A program made the position numbers and the translations under genes. Shown here piece by piece: positions 57,234 through 64,000 of a stretch of 64,000 nt of DNA; the stretch's first letter is position 1; the number at the start of each line of letters is the position of its first letter. Source of the stretch: Scatomonas sp963928055 (lineage in GTDB: Bacteria > Bacillota > Clostridia > Lachnospirales > Lachnospiraceae); assembly GCA_963928055.1 (NCBI GenBank), contig CAWVDN010000003.1, forward strand, positions 124,001 to 188,000, read 5' to 3'. The notes beneath the pieces were generated by a model. The model saw only the letters and a program-made list of their open reading frames with translations, was not told the DNA's origin and made no database searches.

Positions 57234-57788
57234 ATGAAAAAGTTGGCGGTATTTTTTCCGGGGATCGGCTATCACTGCGATAAGCCCCTGCTGTATTACG
57301 GAAAGAAGCTGGCGGCGGAGTACGGCTGCGAGATCCGGGAAGTCCCCTACGGAGGCTTTGGTTCCGGGATCAAGGGAAACCCGGAAAAAATGCGGGAGGC
57401 GTTCCGCCAGGCGCTGGAGCAGGCGGAAAAACTTCTGGAAGATGTAGAATGGAGCCGGTACGGAAGCCTGCTCTTCGTGTCAAAAAGCGTGGGCACCGCG
57501 GTGGCCGCTGCCTACGCGGGAAAATACGGGCTGCGTACGGCCAATATTTTCTTTACCCCGGTGGAGCAGACCTTTCCCTTCGTAAAGCAGAAGGGGATCG
57601 TCTTTCACGGCACCGGGGATCCCTGGGCGGCTACGGAACCTGTCCGGCGGGCCTGCCGGGAAAAGGATCTGCCGCTTTACCTCACAGAGGGAGCCGATCA
57701 CTCCCTGGAGACGGGAAATGTCCGGAAGGACCTGGAAACCCTCCGGCAGGTCATGGAAACCTGCCGGCAATATATAGCGTCCCTGTAA
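57234..57788 (+). CDS. Small alpha/beta-hydrolase-like protein
   Basis: The 184-residue protein reads as a minimal alpha/beta hydrolase: strand VFFPGIGY, nucleophile elbow VSKSVGTAV (Ser in a degenerate GxSxG), Asp in GTGDPWA and His in EGADHSLE. All three catalytic positions are filled. ATG 57234 is preferred over TTG 57225, since AAGAGG lies just ahead of the latter. Substrate unknown. It is 16 bases from the STAS-kinase gene. Confidence 0.72.
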   Translation: MKKLAVFFPGIGYHCDKPLLYYGKKLAAEYGCEIREVPYGGFGSGIKGNPEKMREAFRQALEQAEKLLEDVEWSRYGSLLFVSKSVGTAVAAAYAGKYGLRTANIFFTPVEQTFPFVKQKGIVFHGTGDPWAATEPVRRACREKDLPLYLTEGADHSLETGNVRKDLETLRQVMETCRQYIASL

Positions 57789-57840
57789 AGGGGGGAGCGT
57801 GCCGCCCCTTGTACGCGGAGGCCGGAAACTCCTGAAACAA

Positions 57841-57877
57841 ATTACCTCCCATGGTCATAAGATACATGGGAGGTAAT
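57841..57877 (+). promoter_or_regulatory. Hairpin that buries the ribosome site of the next gene
   Basis: Perfect 13-base arms ATTACCTCCCATG (57841-57853) and CATGGGAGGTAAT (57865-57877) flank an 11-base loop. The right arm contains GGGAGG (57868-57873), the ribosome site for ATG 57885. Translation would be blocked unless the hairpin opens. The following ATTTTA also allows a weak terminator. Confidence 0.7.
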
Positions 57878-57884
57878 TTTATCT

Positions 57885-58766
57885 ATGGGAAGAGATATAT
57901 CACAGCTGCATCCGAGGCTACAGGCCGCGGTCTCGCAGCTTCAGAAACTCTGCGGGCGGGAGGGCCTGGCTCTGGGGATCGGGGAATGTTTCCGATCCCC
58001 GGCGGAGCAGGACGCCCTCTACGCCCAGGGCCGGACCGCTCCCGGGGCCATCATTACCAACGCTCCGGGCAGCAGCTATTCCAGCCAGCATCAGTGGGGG
58101 ATCGCTTTTGACTTTTTTAAAAATGTATCCGGCCACGCCTACGACGACGACCGCTTTTTCAGCCGGGTGGGGACCCTGGGAAAATCTCTGGGCCTGGGCT
58201 GGGGCGGGGACTGGAAGGATTTCCCGGACCGGCCCCACCTGTATCTGCCGGACTGGGGGGATACACCGGCGCTGCTGAAACAGAGATACGGCACCTTTGC
58301 CAATTTTAAAGCGTCCTGGACCGCGGGAGAAGGCGATGAGAAAACTCCGTCATCCTCCGGGGAAAGTTCCGCTCTGGTCCGGGACGCCCAGATCCATCTG
58401 AACAATTACGTGAATGCCGGTCTGGATACAGACGGCTATTACGGGCCCGCCTCCCGGGCGGCCGGGATCCGGGCGGTCCAGCAGGCCATGAACATGGATT
58501 ATCAGGCCGGTCTGGCCGTAGACGGGATCTGGGGTTCCCGGTCTGACGGGGCCCTGAAAGGACATTATGTAGAATACGGAGAACAGCAGGAACTGGTGCG
58601 GGCCGTGCAGATCCTGCTGCTTCTGCGGCAGCGGGACCCCAAAGGAGTGGACGGGATCTTCGGTCAGGGGATGCTGGCGGCAGTCAGGCAGTATCAAAAA
58701 GACGCCGGCCTGGACGCGGACGGAGTAGCCGGGTACAATACCGTCCGGTCTTTAGCCGGCGTGTAA
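57885..58766 (+). CDS. M15-type L-Ala-D-Glu peptidase with peptidoglycan-binding domains (endolysin/CwlK-like)
   Basis: The 293-residue protein starts with a VanY/CwlK-type peptidase domain (1-145) with CFRSPAEQDALYAQGRT, zinc-type residues in SSQHQWGIAFDF and DRPHLYL. Two peptidoglycan-binding type 1 regions follow (about 160-290, LDTDGYYGPASRA and GVDGIFGQGMLAAVRQYQKDAG). No signal peptide is visible, as in phage endolysins and some mother-cell lysis enzymes. No other phage gene is near. A hairpin covering its ribosome site suggests that expression is tightly held. Confidence 0.85.
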   Translation: MGRDISQLHPRLQAAVSQLQKLCGREGLALGIGECFRSPAEQDALYAQGRTAPGAIITNAPGSSYSSQHQWGIAFDFFKNVSGHAYDDDRFFSRVGTLGKSLGLGWGGDWKDFPDRPHLYLPDWGDTPALLKQRYGTFANFKASWTAGEGDEKTPSSSGESSALVRDAQIHLNNYVNAGLDTDGYYGPASRAAGIRAVQQAMNMDYQAGLAVDGIWGSRSDGALKGHYVEYGEQQELVRAVQILLLLRQRDPKGVDGIFGQGMLAAVRQYQKDAGLDADGVAGYNTVRSLAGV

Positions 58767-58773
58767 AAAACCG

Positions 58774-60039
58774 TTATTTTCTGGCGCAGATCTGATCCGG
58801 GGAGCAGAGCACGGTGTGGGGGATCCTGGTCCAGGATACCTTCTTCCGCAGTGCTGCCACCGCCATGGGAATATACGTAAAGATAAATACCGGGAAGGTG
58901 AACAGGTAGAGGATCTGCTTTGCTTTGGGACAGTAGATCCTCTTCTGCTCCGCCAGCAGGGTTACGGCTCCGAACAGGAACAGGGACAGATAAATGCTGG
59001 CCAGGCAGCCTCCCAGGGAAGCCGCCGCCGTCTGGGCCAGCACCGGATTTTCCGTGAGCAGTCCCGTCAGGGCAAAGATCAGGTTGGCGGTAATGGAGGT
59101 CAGGGTAATGAGGGTGGCGGGAGCGATCACCATGAGCATGTCGTAGCACTGAAAGCTGTGCCTTTTGAAAATGCCGCCCAGCAACCCTTTTCCGTAATGA
59201 GCGAAAACCTGATAGAATCCCTTGGTCCAGCGGAGACGCTGGTTCCAGGAGGCCCGGAAGGTTTCCGGCTGCTCATCGTAGAGCACCGCGTCTTTGCAGT
59301 AGCCGATCTTGTGTCCGCGGATGATGTGGTCCGTGGAAAATTCGATATCCTCTGTCAGCAGATGGTAGTTCCAGCCCTTGTCTTCCCGGATGATTCTGGA
59401 GGATACCAGAAAGCCGGTGCCGGAAATGGCGCAGCTGGTGCCGGCCTTCATCCTGGCCCCGTTCAGGAAGCGGGATTCCCGGATGAACCACAGGCCGTAG
59501 CCGGCGGTGAGCCAGTTGGCGCCGTAGTTTTTGGAATTGCGGTAGCTGGTCAGGATCTCATAGCCCTGGGAAAAGGTCTCGTTCATGGCCGTGAGATAAT
59601 GGGGATCCAGAACGTTGTCCGCGTCAAACACCAGAAATCCGTCGTAAAAATCGATGCCCTTTTCCCGGTCGATCCATTTCAGGGCGTAATCCAGGGCGTA
59701 GCCCTTTCCCACCCGGACCTGATCGGAACGCCGGATCACGTTCGCCCCGTACTGCTCCGCCAGTGCCGCGGTGCCGTCGGTGCAGTTGTCGGCGATCACG
59801 TAGACGGAGACCAGTTCCCGGGGGTAATCCTGCCCGGCGATGCTTTCCAGGAGGCCGCCGATGACCGCCTCCTCGTTTCTGGCCGGGATCAGCACCGCGA
59901 ACCGGTGAGGCGCCGCGGGCGCGGAAGCCGGTTTTTCTTTTTTGAACAATCCGATCAGCACGTAGACCACCTGATACAGGTAGCAGGCGCTGAACAGCAG
60001 CAGAAGGACAAAATTAAACATCTCGATCCATTTTACCAT
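58774..60039 (-). CDS. Membrane glycosyltransferase family 2 (processive type)
   Basis: The 421-residue protein has one N-terminal membrane helix and a GT2 domain with PARNEE, DADN, TEDIE and QRLRW, the set found in cellulose/hyaluronan-type synthases. A C-terminal group of 3-4 membrane helices follows (about 300-400). It probably makes an extracellular polysaccharide from a nucleotide sugar. ATG 60039 behind AAAAGGAG is the start; an ATG ten codons upstream lacks one. It is monocistronic and converges with the endolysin gene, with only 7 bases between stops. Confidence 0.85.
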   Translation of the reverse strand: MVKWIEMFNFVLLLLFSACYLYQVVYVLIGLFKKEKPASAPAAPHRFAVLIPARNEEAVIGGLLESIAGQDYPRELVSVYVIADNCTDGTAALAEQYGANVIRRSDQVRVGKGYALDYALKWIDREKGIDFYDGFLVFDADNVLDPHYLTAMNETFSQGYEILTSYRNSKNYGANWLTAGYGLWFIRESRFLNGARMKAGTSCAISGTGFLVSSRIIREDKGWNYHLLTEDIEFSTDHIIRGHKIGYCKDAVLYDEQPETFRASWNQRLRWTKGFYQVFAHYGKGLLGGIFKRHSFQCYDMLMVIAPATLITLTSITANLIFALTGLLTENPVLAQTAAASLGGCLASIYLSLFLFGAVTLLAEQKRIYCPKAKQILYLFTFPVFIFTYIPMAVAALRKKVSWTRIPHTVLCSPDQICARK

Positions 60040-60301
60040 AGCGAACTCCTTTTCATGATCATTTTTCATATGGCCCCTCGGGGCCTCTCCTCAGACCGGA
60101 GCGTGCTCTGCCCCGGATCGGAGTTTATTATACAATGAAAATGTGAAAAAATTAGGAAATTCATGGAGGATTTAAGAAAAATTAAGATTTTTAAGAAAAT
60201 AACAAGAAATTAAAGAGAATATCACGGGGAATATAGACAATATATACAAAGAAGAAGGGAAAAGGATCCGCAAAACTGGAAGATATAACAAGGCAGGGGA
60301 G
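60040..60301. other. AT-rich gap between glycosyltransferase and ABC exporter genes
   Basis: A strongly A-rich stretch (60130-60270) holds the presumed promoter of the glycosyltransferase gene on the minus strand and the 3' end of the exporter operon. I see no gene and no clear terminator. Confidence 0.5.
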
Positions 60302-62149
60302 CTAGGAAAGCTCCCGCATGCCGTGATACAGCTGATAGTATTCTCCCCGCAGGGCCAGAAGTTCTTCGTGGGTGCCCCGCTCCACCACCTCGCCCTGTTC
60401 CAGCACCAGGATGGCGTTGCATCTGCGGACGGTGGACAGGCGGTGGGCGATGACGAAAACGGTCCGTCCTTCCATCAGCCGGTCCATACCTTTTTCAATG
60501 AGGGCTTCGGTGCGGGTATCGATGCTGCTGGTGGCTTCGTCCAGGATCAGCACCGGAGGATCCGCCACAGCCGCCCGGGCGATGGCCAGCAGCTGCCGCT
60601 GGCCCTGGGAAAGATTGCTGCCGTCCCCGGTGACCAGGGTATCGTAGCCCATGGGCAGCCGGGTGATAAAGGAGTCCGCGTTGGCCAGATGGGCCGCCGC
60701 CCGGATCTCTTCCATGGAAGCGTCCAGCTTGCCGAACCGGATATTTTCCGCGATGGTTCCCGTAAACAGGTGGGTATCCTGCAGAACGATCCCCAGGGAC
60801 CGTCGGAGGGAATCCTTGCGGATCTCTCGGACGTCGATGCCGTCGTAGGTGATGGAGCCGCCGTTTACGTCATAAAACCGGTTGATGAGATTGGTAACGG
60901 TTGTCTTTCCGGCTCCCGTGGATCCCACAAAGGCGATCTTCTGGCCCGGCTTGGCGTACAGGCTGATGCCGTGGAGAATGGTCTTTCCGGGGACATAGCC
61001 GAAGACCACATTATGGAAACGGACGTCGCCCCGGAGCCGGGTGAGGGTGTGCTCCCGCAGGTCCTCCCAGGCCCAGCAGCCGGTCCGGCGGTCCGTTTTC
61101 CGCAGAGTTCCCTCCGGCGTCTCTTCCGCCGGAGTCAGGACCACGGAGCCCTCATCGGTCTCCGGCTTTTCCCGCATCATGCGGAAGATCCGTTCCGCTC
61201 CGGCCAGGGCGGCCAGCAGCAGGTTGGACTGCTGGGTAAACTGGTTGATGGGCAGGGCCGCCTGGCGGACAAAGACCAGATAGCTAGCCAGACTGCCCAC
61301 ATCCGTCATGCCGTGAATGGCCATCAGGGCCCCCAGGATCGCCACGGCGGCATAGTTGATGTAGGAAATGCTCACCACCATGGGGATCATGGTGCCGGAG
61401 TAGCCTACGGCCCGTGTGCCCGCCTGCCGCAGCAGCAGGTTTTTGGCCCGGAAGATCTTCAGGTTGGCGGCTTCGTGGTTAAAGGATTTCACCACCTTCT
61501 GGCCGGCGATCATCTCTTCCATGTAGCCGTCCAGCTCTCCCAGATAGGTCTGCTGCTGCTGAAAATAAAAGCGGCTTTTTCGGGTGCTGAAGCGGATGTA
61601 CAGGAACATGGCGCCATAGCCCAGGATCACCAGAAAGGAAAGCTGCCAGTTCAGGAGAAACAGCAGGACCAGAGTCCCCAGGATCTGGATAAAACTCTGG
61701 ATCACCATGGCGAAGCTGTTGTTCAGAGCGTCGGAGACGGTGTCCACGTCATTGGTATAGCGGCTCATGATATCCCCGTGAGGGTGGGAATCAAAATATT
61801 TCAGAGGAAGGCGTTCCATGACCCGGAAGAGGTCCTTCCGGATATCGTAGACCACCTTCTGGGCGGCCCGGACCATAATCTGGGTATAGCCGAGAGCGGA
61901 AAGGGCCCCGATGCCGTAAATGGCTCCCGTGACCGCCACGCCGAAGAGCAGTCCCTTCAGATCCCCCGGCACGATATAGCGGTTGATGATGGGCTTCAGC
62001 ATGTAGGTGCCCAGCAGGTTCGCCAGGGCGCTTAAGGAGGTGAGGATCCCCACCAGGAGCAGCAGGATCTTATGGCGGCCCAGATAGGACAGCAGGGACC
62101 TCAGGGTGTCCTTCAGATCTTCCGGCCGTTTTCCTGAAAACTGCGGCAT
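60302..62149 (-). CDS. ABC exporter half-transporter with the competent Walker B (heterodimer subunit)
   Basis: The 615-residue protein has a six-helix membrane domain (1-330) and an ATPase domain with Walker A VGSTGAGKTTV, signature NLSQGQRQ (Gln replaces the second residue of LSGGQ) and Walker B LILDEATSS with the catalytic Glu. With its partner upstream it forms a heterodimeric exporter of the TM287/288, BmrCD or LmrCD type with one active and one degenerate ATP site. Likely substrates are lipids, drugs or peptides. One base separates the two genes. Confidence 0.9.
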   Translation of the reverse strand: MPQFSGKRPEDLKDTLRSLLSYLGRHKILLLLVGILTSLSALANLLGTYMLKPIINRYIVPGDLKGLLFGVAVTGAIYGIGALSALGYTQIMVRAAQKVVYDIRKDLFRVMERLPLKYFDSHPHGDIMSRYTNDVDTVSDALNNSFAMVIQSFIQILGTLVLLFLLNWQLSFLVILGYGAMFLYIRFSTRKSRFYFQQQQTYLGELDGYMEEMIAGQKVVKSFNHEAANLKIFRAKNLLLRQAGTRAVGYSGTMIPMVVSISYINYAAVAILGALMAIHGMTDVGSLASYLVFVRQAALPINQFTQQSNLLLAALAGAERIFRMMREKPETDEGSVVLTPAEETPEGTLRKTDRRTGCWAWEDLREHTLTRLRGDVRFHNVVFGYVPGKTILHGISLYAKPGQKIAFVGSTGAGKTTVTNLINRFYDVNGGSITYDGIDVREIRKDSLRRSLGIVLQDTHLFTGTIAENIRFGKLDASMEEIRAAAHLANADSFITRLPMGYDTLVTGDGSNLSQGQRQLLAIARAAVADPPVLILDEATSSIDTRTEALIEKGMDRLMEGRTVFVIAHRLSTVRRCNAILVLEQGEVVERGTHEELLALRGEYYQLYHGMRELS

Positions 62150-62150
62150 A

Positions 62151-63974
62151 TCACACCTCTCCTTTCTCTTGGGCTTCCCGGGAAGCCTGCATCTGTGAGT
62201 CGTAGATCTCCTGATAGATCCGGTCGCTTTTCAGCAGAGTCTCATGGGTGCCCGCGGCATGGACCCGGCCGTCCTCCAGGATCACGATCTGGTCCGCATA
62301 CATGACGGAGGTGATCCGCTGGGCGATGATGATCTTGGTCATTTCCGGCAGTTCCCGCAGCGCCCGGCGGATCCTGGCTTCCGTGGCGGTGTCCACGGCG
62401 CTGGTGGAATCGTCGAAGATCAGGATCTTCGGCCGCTTCAGCAGGGTCCGGGCAATGCAGAGCCGCTGTTTCTGCCCGCCGGAGAGATTTAATCCCCCCT
62501 GGTCCAGCAGGGCGTCCAGGCCTCCCGGCATCTTTTCCAGAAATTCATCGGCGCAGGCTTTTCTGCAGGCCTCCCACAGTTCTTCGTCGGAAGCTTCGGG
62601 ATTCCCCCACAGGAGATTCTCCCGGACGGTGCCGGAAAAGAGAACGTTTTTCTGCAGGACGATGCCCACGGCGTCCCGGAGGGCGGGCAGCTGGTATTCC
62701 CGCACGTCATGCCCGCCCACCAGCACCTGACCGGCGGTGGCGTCATACAGTCTGGGGATCAGCTGCACCAGAGTACTTTTGGAAGAGCCGGTGCCGCCGA
62801 TGATGCCGATGGTGCTGCCGGGATCGAATTTCAGGCTGACCCCGGAGAGAGCGGGCCTTGCGGCGGCGGCGCTGTATTTAAATTCCACGTTCCTGAATTC
62901 CACGGATCCGTCCTCCGGGCCCGGGAGGCCTCCGGGGACATCGGACAGTTCCGGTTCTTCCTCCAGGACCTGGCCGATGCGGGTGATGCTGGCCAGAGAG
63001 CGGGTCAGCAGGAGAAAAACGTTGGAGATCATCATCAGGGAATTGATGATCTGCATGACGTAGCTCAGGAAACCGGTGAGGGACCCCACCTCCAGGGAAC
63101 CGGTATGGATATAGTTTCCCCCGAACCAGAGGATCAGCACCGTAGCCGTATACATGACGAACTGGAAGGCCGGAAGATTCAGCACCGCCACCCGGAAGGT
63201 ATCCCTGCCGGTCTCCATGAGAGCGGTGTTGGCTTTCCGGAAATTTTCTTCTTCGTATTCTCCCCGGACGTAAGCCTTTACCGCCCGGATGGCCTGGAGA
63301 TTTTCCTGCACCACGCTGTTGACCTTGTCCACGGTCTTCTGGAGCGTTCCGTACATGGGAGCGGTCCTGCGGATGATGAAAAAGAGAATGCAGCCCAGGA
63401 CAGGGGTGCACACCACAAAGACCAGAGCCAGCCGGGCGTTCATGCAGAAGGCCAGGAGCAGGCCCATGACCAGCATCACCGGCCCCCGGGTCATAGGCCG
63501 CAGGCCGCCGATCACCGCGTTCTGGAGTACGGTGACGTCGGTGGTCATGCGGGTGATCAGGGAGGAAGTCTCAAAGTGGTCCAGATTGGCAAAGGAATAG
63601 CTCTGGAGCTTTTCGTACTCCGCCTCCCGGATGCAGGTGCCGAAGCCCAGAGCCGCCCGGGCGGCATACCGGGCGTACAGCAGCCCGCAGATCAGGGAAA
63701 GCAGGGCGCAGAAGACCATCAGGATCCCCTGCCGCAGGATATAGGGAATATCCCGGTCCGCCACCCCCACGTCGATGACGCCGGACATGACCAGGGGGAT
63801 AAACAGCTCAAAAGCGCTCTCCGCCGTGACAAACAGCACTGCCAGCAGAAATTCTTTCCGGCAGGATTTCAGGTAGGGCAGTATTTTCTTAAACTCTTTC
63901 AGGAAGACCGCATCCTTTCTGTTGAAAATTCGCCTGAGCGCCGGCGTACAGGGGGCGCACGGTCCCCTGTACAC
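62151..63974 (-). CDS. ABC exporter half-transporter with degenerate Walker B (heterodimer subunit)
   Basis: The ATPase domain has Walker A GGTGSSKST, signature LSGGQKQR and Walker B ILIFDDSTSAVD. Asp replaces the catalytic Glu, the mark of the degenerate-site subunit in heterodimeric exporters. The membrane domain precedes it. The start is unclear: the open frame begins at GTG 63974, but its first 24 residues are unlike the family and there is no ribosome site there. A CTG at 63902-63900, about 10 bases after AGAAAGGA, fits the homologous start (LKEFKKILPYLK) better. The frame is open to near the window edge. Confidence 0.85.
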   Translation of the reverse strand: MYRGPCAPCTPALRRIFNRKDAVFLKEFKKILPYLKSCRKEFLLAVLFVTAESAFELFIPLVMSGVIDVGVADRDIPYILRQGILMVFCALLSLICGLLYARYAARAALGFGTCIREAEYEKLQSYSFANLDHFETSSLITRMTTDVTVLQNAVIGGLRPMTRGPVMLVMGLLLAFCMNARLALVFVVCTPVLGCILFFIIRRTAPMYGTLQKTVDKVNSVVQENLQAIRAVKAYVRGEYEEENFRKANTALMETGRDTFRVAVLNLPAFQFVMYTATVLILWFGGNYIHTGSLEVGSLTGFLSYVMQIINSLMMISNVFLLLTRSLASITRIGQVLEEEPELSDVPGGLPGPEDGSVEFRNVEFKYSAAAARPALSGVSLKFDPGSTIGIIGGTGSSKSTLVQLIPRLYDATAGQVLVGGHDVREYQLPALRDAVGIVLQKNVLFSGTVRENLLWGNPEASDEELWEACRKACADEFLEKMPGGLDALLDQGGLNLSGGQKQRLCIARTLLKRPKILIFDDSTSAVDTATEARIRRALRELPEMTKIIIAQRITSVMYADQIVILEDGRVHAAGTHETLLKSDRIYQEIYDSQMQASREAQEKGEV

Positions 63975-64000
63975 GGACGCTACGTACCTATCATAACTCC

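Noticed and set aside
57885..58766. Prophage remnant
   Set aside because: Only one endolysin-like gene is present, with no holin, structural or integrase genes and no att-like repeats at the tRNA genes.

Overview
This is a chromosomal stretch from a spore-forming, moderately high-GC member of the Clostridia, most likely Lachnospiraceae. The evidence is a SipL homologue (DUF3794 repeats plus LysM), a GerA-type germinant receptor operon, SpoIIR, DUF1934, strong AGGAGG ribosome sites and consensus sigma-A promoters. There is no sign of a plasmid, and no integrase or transposase.

Layout. (1) 1-5582: tandem FtsX-like permeases, one broken by a G-run frameshift, with a subtilisin-like (S8) protein between them; their ATPase must lie upstream. 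(2) 5892-10217, minus strand: DhaK/DhaL, a small membrane protein and a split transketolase. (3) 10358-17596: RbsD/FucU-type mutarotase, ribose-type ABC importer, methylthioribose-kinase homologue and MtnA-type aldose-1-phosphate isomerase. (4) 17643-26563: a DeoR regulator diverging from a bacterial microcompartment (BMC) operon. The operon encodes a RuBisCO-like protein (RLP), a class II aldolase with a C-terminal encapsulation-type helix, PduL, aldehyde dehydrogenase, a PduS-like flavo/Fe-S protein, shell proteins (three BMC-P, one BMC-T, one BMC-H) and an unrecognised 171-residue protein. (5) 26762-31186: a DUF134/NifX-like fusion, a LysR regulator, and an unusual 860-residue CoA-disulfide-reductase/rhodanese/sirohaem-reductase/ferredoxin fusion. 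(6) 31452-40382: an XRE regulator, a kinase-N-lobe membrane protein, an FHA protein, YoaK, tRNA-Arg, a MoxR/VWA pair and a GDPD. (7) 40523-51804: UroD-like protein, PlsC, PrcB-like lipoprotein, SipL, IspE, GntR, GerA operon, SpoIIR, MurI, DUF1934. (8) 52324-63974: envelope proteins, tRNA-Ala, a SpoT-like HD hydrolase, a STAS-kinase fusion, an endolysin-like peptidase, a glycosyltransferase and a heterodimeric ABC exporter.

The standout is regions 2-4. Read together, they look like a complete import-and-breakdown route for a 5-substituted or 5-deoxy pentose, such as 5-methylthioribose or 5-deoxyribose, or possibly an ordinary pentose. The steps would be uptake, C1 phosphorylation (MtnK-like), aldose-to-ketose isomerisation (MtnA-like), then retro-aldol cleavage by the class II aldolase to dihydroxyacetone phosphate (DHAP) and a reactive short aldehyde. 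The aldehyde would go to acyl-CoA and acyl-phosphate inside a protein shell. The RLP is the wild card: known RLPs isomerise or enolise this type of sugar phosphate. I know of no characterised microcompartment built around an RLP; the substrate and the RLP reaction are inferences.

Two non-coding repeat families also stand out. One is a set of six intergenic hairpins that share the same stem sequence and mostly sit where terminators belong. The other is a period-53 array of TACGGGYA/TTACGGTAG cores, found twice and each time next to one of those hairpins.
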